From: DAOUCV01 sp034432095
GTDB lineage: Bacteria; Chloroflexota; Dehalococcoidia; Dehalococcoidales; UBA2162
Reading direction: 5' to 3'
NCBI GenBank assembly: GCA_034432095.1
Contig: DAOUCV010000021.1
Location: 1 to 64,000, forward strand
Length of the DNA stretch: 64,000 nucleotides
Made by a program: the position numbers and the translations under genes. Positions 35,810 to 44,930 of this stretch are shown one piece after another (the first letter of the stretch is position 1; each line of letters opens with the position of its first letter). The notes beneath the pieces were generated by a model that worked only from the letters and a program-made list of their open reading frames with translations, ran no database searches and was not told where the DNA came from.

Positions 35810-36778
35810 TTAAGCCTGGATACTGCACATAAATCCGTACGATTCTACCAGCCGTTTCATATCCTGTAAGACACTGTCCGGAACGAGGGGAATGTGAGCT
35901 ATAGGGTAGGGGCGGTTTAAGCTATCGTATCTTGTCTTCCCCAGATGGTGCAAAGGTATAAGGTGCACCTCAACTACTGAAGATAAACCCTGAGCAAACT
36001 CACAGATAGCTCTGATATTCTCTTCTGAGTCGTTGTAACCCGGGATTACCGGTACCCTTATATAGAGGGGGATATTTCTCTGGGAAACCGCCCGAGCGTT
36101 ACTCAGAATTAGCTTGTTTGAGACGCCTGTCAATTCCTTATGTCTTTCTGGGTCCATATGCTTTATGTCCCAGAGAAAGAAATCGATGTAGGGCAACATC
36201 TGCTCAATGCTTGCCCAGGGGACATGACCGCAGGTATCAATTCCGACATTGATACCTTCTTCTTTCAAGCCCTGAAGCAATTTCAGCGTGAAGTCCGGGT
36301 TCAATAAGGGCTCTCCCCCCGAAAGGATGACTCCACCACCGGAGTGTCTATAAAAAGCTATATCCTTTTTCGCCTCCTCAAGCAACTCTTCAACAGTCAT
36401 AGGTCGTCCCAGAAGCTTTATGGCTTCTGAGCTGCAGACTTCAGCACACTTGCCACAGTTGTTGCATAGAGACCGGTCAATACTTATTGTCCCATCTGCT
36501 AAGCTAATAGCATTCAGGGGGCATGCCGGGACACACTGGTCACAATGGATACATTTGCTCGGGTAGATAGCAATCTCAGGTTCAGCCTTTTGAGACTCTG
36601 GCGTCGAGCACCACAAACAGCGCAATGGGCACCCTTTGAAGTAGATGACGGTTCGTAGTCCAGGGCCATTATGAATAGTCATCCTGCTTATGGTCAGAAC
36701 AAGCCGCTTTTGAGTAGCACTTTTTGACCTCATGATGGCCTGGTTCCAAATGCTGTTACCCGGTAAATGACGGGACAT
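35810..36778 (-). CDS. Glycyl-radical-enzyme activating protein (radical SAM)
   Basis: A radical SAM activase of about 322 residues. The SAM-cluster motif is GCPLRCLWCSTPES (CX3CX2C), preceded by ISRMTIHNGPGLRTVIYFK. Between it and the barrel lies a ferredoxin insert with two 4Fe-4S motifs, CIHCDQCVPACP and CNNCGKCAEVC, typical of activases for the non-PFL group (HPAD, BSS, glycerol dehydratase). SGGGVILSGGEPLL is the SAM-binding GGE region. ATG 36778 follows the stop of the upstream enzyme gene by one base, so translation is coupled. It should abstract H from the partner's radical Gly, but the partner lacks that Gly (see 36780-39308). Confidence 0.93.
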   Translation of the reverse strand: MSRHLPGNSIWNQAIMRSKSATQKRLVLTISRMTIHNGPGLRTVIYFKGCPLRCLWCSTPESQKAEPEIAIYPSKCIHCDQCVPACPLNAISLADGTISIDRSLCNNCGKCAEVCSSEAIKLLGRPMTVEELLEEAKKDIAFYRHSGGGVILSGGEPLLNPDFTLKLLQGLKEEGINVGIDTCGHVPWASIEQMLPYIDFFLWDIKHMDPERHKELTGVSNKLILSNARAVSQRNIPLYIRVPVIPGYNDSEENIRAICEFAQGLSSVVEVHLIPLHHLGKTRYDSLNRPYPIAHIPLVPDSVLQDMKRLVESYGFMCSIQA

Positions 36779-36779
36779 T

Positions 36780-39308
36780 CTACCAGCCTTGGTGCTCTGT
36801 ACGACTAATAATGTCCAGCTGTGCCGCTTCATCGAGGTCGACAAAGTAGGCAACGGTGCTAGCTACTCGAACCATCAGGTCCCTGTAGTTCTCTGGCTCC
36901 TTCATCGCCTTGCGCAATAGATCGCTTGAAATTACATTGAACTGGAAGTGATATACGCCCAGTTCCTCGACAGTTCTGAGAAAGGCTACGAAGTTGTCTA
37001 TATCGCGATCAGTGGCAAGTAGCTGGGGACTTAGCCTCATATTCATTGGGCCGCCCAGGGCAAGCCGGTGCGTTGGCAGTTTGCTTACCGACTTCATAAC
37101 GGCCGTGGGGCCATTCCTGTCCACGCCCTGGGACGGGGACATGGTATCAGCCAGAGGCTTTGGGTGGATATGGCCGTTGGGTAAAGCGCCAACTGTTCGC
37201 CCTGCGATAACGTTACCTCCCGCAACCACAGTTTTACCAAGCCACTTGCCGCCCCACCACGGAAGCAGGTTTGCCTGCGTGTTAACCCAATCTACGGCGT
37301 CCTGCCAAGTGTCCATCACCCAGGCTGCCCAGCTATCGGCAAAGTCATCGTCATTACCATACTTGGGCACACTATTGATGCAGAGTTGCCTTAGGTCCTC
37401 ATAGCCCTCCCAGTTAGCCTTGATTGCCTCAAGCAACTGGTCCCAGGTGACCTTTTTGTCACGGTAGATTAACTTGTCAATCACTCCCAGAGAGTCGGCA
37501 GTGTCAGCTAGGCCGGAGAGTAATATGCCATACGTTGTGTACCATGCGCCGCCCTGAGTAATGTCGCGACCCCTCTGCAAAGGCCCTTCCGCAAGTGCAG
37601 AGCTAAATGGGGCGGGAAACCACATAGACTGAGCCTCTTTCAAATACTTCACGCCTTCAACATAATACTTTACCCAGTAGAACACCTGTTCCCGGAAAGC
37701 CCGCCGCACCGCTTCTATTGATTCAAAAGTCCTGGGATCGCCAGTCGCGGGTCCTATTTGTCTGCCGCATATGGCGCACTTCCCGTTGTTCAGTACTAGC
37801 TCCACGAACTTTGGTACAATATTATCTCCCTCCCAGTTATGAGCCATAGTAATGTGAGGCAGGTCGGTTGCTGAACACCCTATCAGAACATACTCTCGCC
37901 AATCCTCAATGGTCAAATCAGGGTAGCCCTTGGATAACATCTGGATCGCTTTGCGGTCACCACAGAACTTGGGCTTGCCCCGACCAAGACGGATTACTTC
38001 AGCGGCTTTTCTTAAATACTTGTCGGGTGTGCCCTCCCATATCCTCATCGCTGTTTCTGGCTGGATTATGCTCAGTTGCTCCTCAGCTTCCAGACAGAGC
38101 ATGGTAACTTCGTTACAGGCATCTTTGCCATCACGAGTTTGCCCCCCGATGGTTAGGGACTGGGTTGCCTCTCTGGCACAGTCAAGCTTGGTATAAAAAC
38201 ACATCAGGAGTTCCAGAGCCTCTTCATGAGTCATTGTCTTATCGTCGATAACCGATTTTTTGTAGAAGGGGTACATATACTGGTCAAAGCGTCCAAAGGA
38301 GTTTACCTCTCCAGCGAGTTCACAATTAACGATGACGTGTATCATCCAGTTGGACTGCACTGCTTCCCACCAGTCTCGGGCGGGGTTTGCCGGTACCCAG
38401 TCACAAACCTCGGCGATACGCTCGAGCTCACGCCTGCGTACGGGATTGACCTCTTTTGCCGCCATCTCTCGTGCTAGGTCGGCATACCGCTTGGAATATG
38501 CCATAGCCGCGTCTAGTGTGATAAGGACTGCTTTGTAGAAGTCTCTTCTCTCTTGCACTTCGAAGTGCGTATATGGCTCGTCAAGTTGAGCCAAGTACCA
38601 CTCTACCTCTTCCTTTATGCCTTTGAGACCTTTGTGAAGAACCTTTTCATTGTTGGGCATCTGATGGCCAGCGTCTCTCCACATTGATACACCGGCGTGA
38701 TTAGGAATATGCGAGCAAGAAGAAGTCGTTGCAAAAGATTTTTCCAGTAGTTCGGGATTGAGATTTTTCAGATTGTAGTCGAGCAGGGTCTTTCCTTTGA
38801 AGTAGGGGAAAAGCACTTCCCGGATCTCTTTCTTCTCTTCGGGATGAATTACGCAGTTGAACCGGGTCTCAAAATTCTTGATTGCCTCATCAGCGTCAAG
38901 TTCCACCGTCGGGTCAAGTATGGGAGGTGCACACTCCGCCCGATGCTGGCCTGTGAATGACTCCTGGATATCCCAAATGCTGGCCCCCGTCGGATGGCTA
39001 GTCAAACCGGAAATGGTAATACCCCGAACCTTGCTATTCACATTGCCTACAATGAGTTCCTCGTCCAGTATGTAGATGGTCTTATCTCTTAGATATGTCT
39101 CCAGGAAACGTGCGCGCTGAATGATTCTGGGCTCATCCTTATATTGCTCTAGGGTCTTCATCTCAGCGCGAGCACGCTCCAAGCAGATCTCTGGCGTTTG
39201 GAGAGCACGTTGCTTTGCTTTCTTGATGCGCTCAGAATAGGTCGGCACGAAGAACTCCTGCCAGCTACCTACATCTTGAACCTTTGTGTTGCCTAATACA
39301 ATCGCCAT
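36780..39308 (-). CDS. Glycyl-radical-type (PFL-like) enzyme with Ser at the radical site
   Basis: An 842-residue protein of the pyruvate formate-lyase-like glycyl radical enzyme superfamily, in the size range of HPAD, choline lyase and BSS alpha chains. The PFL domain is intact, with the active-site Cys478 in VLIGCSATDLPH and the NGPTAVMKSVSKL region. The C-terminal Gly-radical loop, normally RV-x-GYS-x-YF, reads RVASTVAYFVDLD: Ser817 (AGC, 36858-36860) and Thr818 replace Gly-Tyr, 25 residues from the end as expected. All surrounding residues are conserved (RTEHQGW end). A CGGAAATGG-type start with AAGGAGG precedes ATG 39308. It may be an inactive or differently radicalised enzyme; substrate unknown. 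Confidence 0.88.
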   Translation of the reverse strand: MAIVLGNTKVQDVGSWQEFFVPTYSERIKKAKQRALQTPEICLERARAEMKTLEQYKDEPRIIQRARFLETYLRDKTIYILDEELIVGNVNSKVRGITISGLTSHPTGASIWDIQESFTGQHRAECAPPILDPTVELDADEAIKNFETRFNCVIHPEEKKEIREVLFPYFKGKTLLDYNLKNLNPELLEKSFATTSSCSHIPNHAGVSMWRDAGHQMPNNEKVLHKGLKGIKEEVEWYLAQLDEPYTHFEVQERRDFYKAVLITLDAAMAYSKRYADLAREMAAKEVNPVRRRELERIAEVCDWVPANPARDWWEAVQSNWMIHVIVNCELAGEVNSFGRFDQYMYPFYKKSVIDDKTMTHEEALELLMCFYTKLDCAREATQSLTIGGQTRDGKDACNEVTMLCLEAEEQLSIIQPETAMRIWEGTPDKYLRKAAEVIRLGRGKPKFCGDRKAIQMLSKGYPDLTIEDWREYVLIGCSATDLPHITMAHNWEGDNIVPKFVELVLNNGKCAICGRQIGPATGDPRTFESIEAVRRAFREQVFYWVKYYVEGVKYLKEAQSMWFPAPFSSALAEGPLQRGRDITQGGAWYTTYGILLSGLADTADSLGVIDKLIYRDKKVTWDQLLEAIKANWEGYEDLRQLCINSVPKYGNDDDFADSWAAWVMDTWQDAVDWVNTQANLLPWWGGKWLGKTVVAGGNVIAGRTVGALPNGHIHPKPLADTMSPSQGVDRNGPTAVMKSVSKLPTHRLALGGPMNMRLSPQLLATDRDIDNFVAFLRTVEELGVYHFQFNVISSDLLRKAMKEPENYRDLMVRVASTVAYFVDLDEAAQLDIISRTEHQGW

Positions 39309-39704
39309 TTCCGCCTCCTTTTCAGTTAAAAAATGCCTGCAATTGCAACCGAATCTTGAACCAACACGTGATAATTTCCTGTCAGTTCTTACTTACATTA
39401 TACAGCACAACAAACTCACACAGCCAACCTACCACGAGTTCATAGTTACCCTCCAAGGTCGGTTATTCTTAAGCCCACCTGAAAAAAATCTATAGTTACT
39501 TGACGTGTAGCCTTCCATATACTTTGTTGCCCTCTGCTTGTTGCAACTCCCAAATGCCCTTTTCACCGTGACTAAGTAACCGACAATTTCTTCAATTGTT
39601 AGTAGCATGTTAAAGAGCTAACATTTTTTCCTCGTGCAGCTTACCGCCACTGGGAACTTTGCCTAGTCCTCCACACTATATGGTAAGTCTGTACGATGCT
39701 GGGC
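39309..39704. other. Spacer upstream of the glycyl-radical-type enzyme
   Basis: 396 bases between two - strand genes. On the - strand TATAAT occurs at 39402-39397 (a possible -10 without a good -35). A weak AT-rich hairpin followed by six T lies at 39607-39624 on the + strand. No gene seen. Confidence 0.4.
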
Positions 39705-41558
39705 CTAGTATCCCATAGACTTCTTCAGGTCCTGGTCAATCCAGCTGTACAGGTAGTAGTCAGCTCCGTTCCACAAACCTATTGACGTTTCACCGCTGTA
39801 ACCCTTTAACCACGGCTGCCAGGCCCTGTACACATATGGTGTTGCGATCGGTATTATATAGCTCTGGTCAACAATGTATGGATAGACCTCCTTGATCAAT
39901 CTGGCCTCTTCGGCCTTGTCGAACCAAGCGGCGGTGACATCCTCAAATGCCTTATCAATACGTGGGTCATAAATATTGCCAGCGTTCACGGGCATTCCCG
40001 TCCTCCAAACGTAGAACTCGTATGGTGCCTCAGTCATCGTGTTCTGGAAGGCACATCCTGGATATGTCCTCTTCGCGCCCACCAGCATAGACATATAGAT
40101 ACCATAGTCCAGCACTTGAATTTCCGCGTCAACGCCGATTTTAGCCCAGTCGGCTACAATTATGGACAAGAAGTCCGCCTGGCCCAAGGTGCAAATTATA
40201 CTGGTCTTAAAGCCATTGGGATAACCGGCTTCAGCCAGGAGCTGCTTTGCCTTATCCGGGTGATACTCAAATAGCTCCCTGGCTGACTGGGGATACTCCT
40301 CAAACGGGATGAACCACTGCTTAAGTTCTGGCAGTATTGGATAGGCGAATGTCTCAGCACGACCCTTATAGTATTGGTCTTTTATTACCTGCCTATCTAT
40401 AGCCATAGATAAGGCCCGCCGGACCTTGATGTCACTAAAAGGCGTCTGGTCCACCCTCATGTATATCGTCGAGGTCGCTTCAGCCAGATACTCTCGCCAT
40501 TTCAGTTGTGGGGCAGTCCTCTTTAAAGACTCTGCAGTGTCAAATGCAAACTCCTCTTTGCCCAAACCGTCAACCGCGCCGGTGCGCAGGGCGGCTTGTC
40601 GGGTAGACGCATCTGGTATGACCAGTATCTTAGCGCCATCCGGATAGGGCATGGTGTCCTCTGGAAAAAGAGGATGCTTCCGCCAGTAGTTAGGATTCCT
40701 GACAAAGGTTGCCACAGAACCTCGGACGTAATCCGTCAGTATATATGGCCCAGTACCAACGTTATTTCTCCAATCACGCATGTCTCCGTATTTATCAATC
40801 ACTTCATGCGGAATTACAAAGATACAATCACCAACTCTAAGCCATACTCTTGAGAACCATCCCGGCTTAGTCTTCACGACAACCGTCCACTTGTCAGGTG
40901 CTGTTACCGATTCTACAGACTGGTCATAGGGACAAAACATAGCTTGCGGACTCATGGGGTTTTTCCACATGCGCAGGAGGGAAAACACCACATCCTCAGC
41001 GTTCACCTCCCTACCACCCACCAGTCGGCTCGCCTCGCTGGCCGGGTTAAGTGCAAAGTGAACCCCTTTGCGCATGTGGAGGACAATGGTGGTTTGATCC
41101 GGCCACTCCCAGCTTTCAGCCAAAAGGGGAGCCGGATAGAATCGGGGCTCCGAAGAACGGAGAAAAGGGAATTCACCAGTGCCTGATGGCCCCCTTGTAT
41201 AGTCACCGGTGAGTGGTTCCTCACAAGTGAGAGAATTGGCAGTACACTGTACATTCAGGCGGTAAGCATCATCAAAGTGCTCTGGGTCTGATGCCAACGC
41301 CCACTTCAATATTCCGCCATATTTAGGCTTTTCCACCAATTTCTCAACTACTGTCCCATCCCCTTTCTTCAGCCTCAACTTCACCATCTCCGGTCCCGCT
41401 TCCTCTTCGACTGCTTCTTCCACTGGTTTTTCTTCCGCTACTACTACTTCTGCTTTCCCGACCTCTACTTTTTTCGCCGCTTCTTTCGGGGCACAGGATG
41501 CTATCACCAGAGATAGCACCATCAGACTGCTCACCACCACCCACACGACCTTTTTCAT
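39705..41558 (-). CDS. Oligopeptide/solute-binding lipoprotein (SBP family 5), copy 2
   Basis: A 617-residue DppA/OppA-type binding protein. Lipoprotein signal MKKVVWVVVSSLMVLSLVIASC with the lipobox ending at Cys, then an acidic linker (EEKPVEEAVEEEAGPEM). Family signatures: PKYGGILKWALASDPEHFDD, VRRALSMAIDRQVI, KQLLAEAGYPNGF and the shared C-terminus DLKKSMGY. ATG 41558 is preceded by GAGAGGAGG. Its promoter and leader closely match those of copies 1 and 3, while the mature proteins differ widely, suggesting different ligands under common control. Confidence 0.93.
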   Translation of the reverse strand: MKKVVWVVVSSLMVLSLVIASCAPKEAAKKVEVGKAEVVVAEEKPVEEAVEEEAGPEMVKLRLKKGDGTVVEKLVEKPKYGGILKWALASDPEHFDDAYRLNVQCTANSLTCEEPLTGDYTRGPSGTGEFPFLRSSEPRFYPAPLLAESWEWPDQTTIVLHMRKGVHFALNPASEASRLVGGREVNAEDVVFSLLRMWKNPMSPQAMFCPYDQSVESVTAPDKWTVVVKTKPGWFSRVWLRVGDCIFVIPHEVIDKYGDMRDWRNNVGTGPYILTDYVRGSVATFVRNPNYWRKHPLFPEDTMPYPDGAKILVIPDASTRQAALRTGAVDGLGKEEFAFDTAESLKRTAPQLKWREYLAEATSTIYMRVDQTPFSDIKVRRALSMAIDRQVIKDQYYKGRAETFAYPILPELKQWFIPFEEYPQSARELFEYHPDKAKQLLAEAGYPNGFKTSIICTLGQADFLSIIVADWAKIGVDAEIQVLDYGIYMSMLVGAKRTYPGCAFQNTMTEAPYEFYVWRTGMPVNAGNIYDPRIDKAFEDVTAAWFDKAEEARLIKEVYPYIVDQSYIIPIATPYVYRAWQPWLKGYSGETSIGLWNGADYYLYSWIDQDLKKSMGY

Positions 41559-41616
41559 CTTGAGTTAACCTCCTCTCTTGGCACTGTAATGTCCTTGACT
41601 ATTATCCTTTACCATT

Positions 41617-41646
41617 TCAGTTGTCTTGTCTCAGTAATGCACCTCC
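41617..41646 (-). promoter_or_regulatory. Leader minigene: strong Shine-Dalgarno plus CTG-AGA frame
   Basis: On the - strand AGGAGG (41646-41641) within AAAGGAGGTGC is followed 6 bases later by CTG AGA CAA GAC AAC TGA (41634-41617), five codons. Alignment with the copy 1 and copy 3 leaders places CTG-AGA on their TTG-AGA and ATG-AGA, but here the frame is slightly longer. Confidence 0.4.
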
Positions 41647-41675
41647 TTTGCCAAGAGATTGTCTCCATTAAACCA

Positions 41676-41723
41676 AAAGGACACCGGCAACCGCCATAAT
41701 ACTTAGCGGTTCTGATGTCCTTT
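41676..41723 (-). promoter_or_regulatory. Leader stem-loop of binding-protein copy 2
   Basis: Outer 8-bp stem AAAGGACA/TGTCCTTT, a short internal loop, inner 6-bp stem AACCGC/GCGGTT, apical loop of 11 bases. Same plan as the copy 1 hairpin (12137-12185), with paired changes in the outer stem. Confidence 0.55.
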
Positions 41724-41782
41724 ATTGCATCGTCCTACCTCTCCGTCTTTAGGTGATTTTTACCTTTTCTACTTGTGGCACC

Positions 41783-41811
41783 AGTTTAACCTTGTTCTCG
41801 GGATTTGTCAA
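41783..41811 (-). promoter_or_regulatory. Sigma-70-type promoter for binding-protein copy 2
   Basis: On the - strand: TTGACA (41811-41806), 17-base spacer, TAAACT (41788-41783). TTGACAAATCCC is identical to the copy 3 promoter. Confidence 0.6.
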
Positions 41812-42063
41812 GCAGAGTTAGTCCCCGAACGGCCGAGCAATTCTGGCTTCGACTGCACAAAATGAGTAAACGTTTCCTCCCCCTTCTGTCAATAATCACC
41901 CCTGCTGCCTTGATAATGTGGCGGTAAGGCTCACAGGCGCTCGGTGAGCCGGTGGGCATTGTGGCCGGTTTTGGATGCGCGCAAACAAATTGTAGAAAAT
42001 AAGCTAGAAAGGTGCTATGATAAAAGACGGTGTCAAAAAAAGCCAGAAGGAGGTAGTATTTAA

Positions 42064-43290
42064 ATGGAGTTTAGAATGTCGCGAGAGCAGGAACTCTTCA
42101 AGAGGGCTTTGCGAGAGTACTGCCAGAAGAATGTTGAGCCCAGGGCCAGAGCCATAGACGAAGCCGAGGCTGGCATCCCTGATGACATCATAAAGGGGTT
42201 AGCTGAACTAGGTGTTTTCGGCTGCACTATCCCCGAGAAGTATGGCGGTTCGGCTTTGCCGGGTGAGGAGATGCAATATGCCAACATCGCCATCCAGGAA
42301 TTGGGCTATGCTGAACTGAGCATGTCTCTCCCGGTTTACGCGTTGCTTACCATTGGTTGGGGAGGGATGTTCCTGAGTCTTTATGCTAACGAGGAAGTGA
42401 AAAGGGAAATATTACCCAGAATAGCTTCGGGTGAGTGGTCCTGGGGAATCAACGTTACTGAACCAGGGGGAGGCTCGGATGTAGCCGCTATCAAGACTAC
42501 AGCCATCAGAAAAGGAGACAAGTTCATCATAAATGGTGAGAAAGCCTATATCAGTTCGGTAGCCGAGTGTCAGGTGAGGGGAGGGGGACACTGTAGTCTC
42601 TTCGTTACCGACCCTGCCAAGGGTATCAGGGGCGGGATGACCCTTTTTGCCACAATACCAAACCAGCTTAAGGGTATAACCAGCACCACCTACAAGGATA
42701 TGGGGCGGATGGGTCTCTCTACCGGGGGATTCACCTATAAAGACACGGAGATTTCGGATAAGTATATCCTTGGCGAGGAAGGGAGGGGCTTCTACCGTTG
42801 TATGGAGGGCTTTAATATCGCCAGAGCCGTGGTTTCGGCTGCCTGTCTGGGTGGTGCTGAGAAAATGCTGGAAATAGCCGTTGAGTACGCTAGGCAGAGA
42901 AAGGCATTTGGTCGGCCGATAGGCAAGTTTCAAGGTGTATCTTTCATTCTAGCTGAGCTCCAGACCCGTCTGGACATGCTCAAACTCCTGCTGCAAAAGG
43001 GATGCTGGATGATAGATAAGTACTACAGCGACCCGGGCAGCTTCACCCAGAAAGAGATAAATGTGGTCATTGCCCAGTGCAAGTGGCTGGCTCCCGAGCT
43101 GGCGGTGGAGGTTGCCAGGAGAGCCATCCAGATACTCGGTGGCTTTGGCTATACCAAAGAATCTCCCCTCGAGATGGGCATGAGAGGGGCTATGTCCTAC
43201 GTTGCCGGGGCTGAAGGAGCCGAGAATATCATGAAGCAGATTATTGCCAGAGACGCTTTTGGTGAAGAGTTCGTCGCCACCCGTCTATAA
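42064..43290 (+). CDS. Acyl-CoA dehydrogenase
   Basis: A 408-residue FAD-dependent acyl-CoA dehydrogenase that introduces a 2,3-double bond into an acyl-CoA. Signatures: N-terminal FRMSREQELFKRALREYC, the flavin-binding WSWGINVTEPGGGSDVAAIK region, YARQRKAFGRPIGKFQ, and the GGFGYTKESPLEM segment. The candidate base Glu lies in GAEGAENIMKQIIARD, where family members have YEGT. AGAAGGAGG precedes ATG 42064. It heads an operon with fixC, fixX, fixA and fixB, so electrons most likely pass to a bifurcating ETF. Chain length or ring substrate is not evident. Confidence 0.94.
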   Translation: MEFRMSREQELFKRALREYCQKNVEPRARAIDEAEAGIPDDIIKGLAELGVFGCTIPEKYGGSALPGEEMQYANIAIQELGYAELSMSLPVYALLTIGWGGMFLSLYANEEVKREILPRIASGEWSWGINVTEPGGGSDVAAIKTTAIRKGDKFIINGEKAYISSVAECQVRGGGHCSLFVTDPAKGIRGGMTLFATIPNQLKGITSTTYKDMGRMGLSTGGFTYKDTEISDKYILGEEGRGFYRCMEGFNIARAVVSAACLGGAEKMLEIAVEYARQRKAFGRPIGKFQGVSFILAELQTRLDMLKLLLQKGCWMIDKYYSDPGSFTQKEINVVIAQCKWLAPELAVEVARRAIQILGGFGYTKESPLEMGMRGAMSYVAGAEGAENIMKQIIARDAFGEEFVATRL

Positions 43291-43332
43291 GGGGGTTAGC
43301 CGAAATCTCCGAAAATTCAGCGAGGATAATGC

Positions 43333-44622
43333 GTGGAGAAGTTTGATGTCATCGTAGTTGGAGGTGGGTTGGCGGGACTTTCAGCCGCTTACTGTTTGGC
43401 TAAAGACGGAGCTGGAGTTCTGGTTGTAGAGAGAGGGGATTACTCAGGAGCCAAGAATGTTACCGGTGGCAGACTTTACCTGAATCCGGTTAGAGAGGTC
43501 CTACCAGATATCTGGGAGCAGGCTCCTCTTGAGAGATATGTCGCCAGAGAGAGAATAAGCCTGATGGGGGCAAGCTCCTCGGTCTCCATTGAGTTATCAA
43601 GCGAAAGGTTCAGGCAGAAACCCTATCACAGCTATACCATCCTCCGTGGCAGGTTTGACCGATGGCTTGCGGACAAAGTTGCCAAAGCCGGCGGTATGGT
43701 GGTAACGAAGAACAAGGTCGATGACCTGATATTAGAGGATGGAAAGGTCAAGGGGATAGTCGCCGGGGGAGACAATGTCTATGCCGATGTAGTCCTTGCC
43801 GCCGATGGCGTTATGTCTCAAATGGCGGAGAAGGCGGGCTTGAGGGCAAGCCGTAACCCCAGGGACTTTGCCGTCAGCGTAAAGGAGGTTATTGAACTTG
43901 CCCCTCAAACGATAGAGGCACGGTTCAATCTGAAAGAGGGTGAGGGGCTGGCAGAAACATTCGTTGGTTCCCTGACCAAAGGGATGTTCGGGGGAGGCTT
44001 TTTATATACCAATATTAGTAGCCTCTCTCTCGGCATCGTGGTAAGAATACTGGACTTGATGGCAAAAGACCCTCCCGTTGAATTGCCCCAGCTACTGGAG
44101 GACTTCAAGCTCCGTCCTGAAATCAGCCGTCTCATCGCCGGGGGAGAGACCATTGAATACTCCGCTCATGTGATTCCTGAGGGTGGCATTAACACTCTGC
44201 CTCGTCTTTATTCTGATGGCATCTTGCTCGCCGGGGATGCGGCTGGTTTTGCCCTCAACACCGGGCTCACGGTTAGGGGGATGGAGTTTGCTATAGCCTC
44301 CGGTGTTCTGGCAGCCAAAGCCATCAAAATAGCCCGCAGCAAAAATGATTTCTCCAGTGAGTCTCTCTCCAGTTATGAAAGCCTGCTGAGGGAAAGTTTT
44401 GTCTTAAAGGACCTGCATACTTTTAAGAATGCCCCCCGCTTCTTTGACAATCCCAGGCTCTTTACCCTTTATCCCCAAACGGTCTGCGATGTTATGGAAA
44501 AACTTATGCTTATCGAGGACAAACCGAAGAAGAAAATGTCAAGCACGGTGTTCCGTGAAATCAGAAGCAAACTGGGTCTTCTTCCAGTATTGAAGGACGC
44601 CTTGCGAGCTTTCAGGATATAA
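43333..44622 (+). CDS. fixC: FixC-like ETF dehydrogenase (quinone oxidoreductase)
   Basis: A 429-residue flavoprotein of the FixC/ETF-QO family. N-terminal FAD motif VIVVGGGLAGLSAAYCLA, the GAKNVTGGRLY segment, and the late DGILLAGDAAGFALNTG FAD-contact motif. With FixA, FixB and FixX it forms the electron-bifurcating ETF complex, which uses NADH to reduce ferredoxin and a quinone or other high-potential acceptor (established for FixABCX). Starts at GTG 43333; stops 2 bases before fixX. Confidence 0.93.
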   Translation: MEKFDVIVVGGGLAGLSAAYCLAKDGAGVLVVERGDYSGAKNVTGGRLYLNPVREVLPDIWEQAPLERYVARERISLMGASSSVSIELSSERFRQKPYHSYTILRGRFDRWLADKVAKAGGMVVTKNKVDDLILEDGKVKGIVAGGDNVYADVVLAADGVMSQMAEKAGLRASRNPRDFAVSVKEVIELAPQTIEARFNLKEGEGLAETFVGSLTKGMFGGGFLYTNISSLSLGIVVRILDLMAKDPPVELPQLLEDFKLRPEISRLIAGGETIEYSAHVIPEGGINTLPRLYSDGILLAGDAAGFALNTGLTVRGMEFAIASGVLAAKAIKIARSKNDFSSESLSSYESLLRESFVLKDLHTFKNAPRFFDNPRLFTLYPQTVCDVMEKLMLIEDKPKKKMSSTVFREIRSKLGLLPVLKDALRAFRI

Positions 44623-44624
44623 AA

Positions 44625-44903
44625 ATGGCGGTAAACATAAAAGCAAAACTGGGTCTGGATACCATCAAGGCTGATACCCAAAAGCACATCAGCATTGACC
44701 GAAAGATATGTAAGGGCTGTAAAGAGCGTTATTGTCTCTATGTATGCCCGGCAAAGGTCTATACCTTGAACAGGGATGGTGAGATTGAGCTGGACCTCGA
44801 TGGATGTCTGGAGTGTGGAACTTGCAAGATTGCTTGTGTGAGAAATGCGGTGGACTGGAATTACCCCAGGGGCGGGTTCGGCGTCCAGTACAAGTATGGC
44901 TAG
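44625..44903 (+). CDS. fixX: FixX-like ferredoxin
   Basis: A 92-residue ferredoxin-like protein with two cysteine motifs, CKGCKERYCLYVCPAKVY and CLECGTCKIAC, ending in RNAVDWNYPRGGFGVQYKYG. The tail G-FGV-Y-YG is the hallmark of FixX. It receives electrons in the FixABCX complex and contacts FixC. Start ATG 44625 is 2 bases after fixC. Confidence 0.95.
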   Translation: MAVNIKAKLGLDTIKADTQKHISIDRKICKGCKERYCLYVCPAKVYTLNRDGEIELDLDGCLECGTCKIACVRNAVDWNYPRGGFGVQYKYG

Positions 44904-44930
44904 TAAAACCAGAAAGGAAGGGCAAAGAAT

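Larger units (their letters stand above)
41559..42063. other. Divergent regulatory region, binding protein copy 2 / acyl-CoA dehydrogenase
   Basis: 505 bases. The left half is the leader and promoter of copy 2 (leader hairpin 41676-41723, minigene 41617-41646, promoter 41783-41811). Positions about 41812-41870 resemble 58043-58105 upstream of copy 3. A GGCTCAC/GTGAGCC 7-bp hairpin is at 41928-41950. Near the right end TG-C-TATGAT (42013-42021) is an extended -10 candidate for the acyl-CoA dehydrogenase operon. Confidence 0.5.

Noticed and set aside
39607..39624. ATGTTA/TAACAT hairpin followed by T run on the + strand
   Set aside because: Only 6 AT-rich base pairs and no + strand gene ends nearby; unlikely to be a functional terminator.
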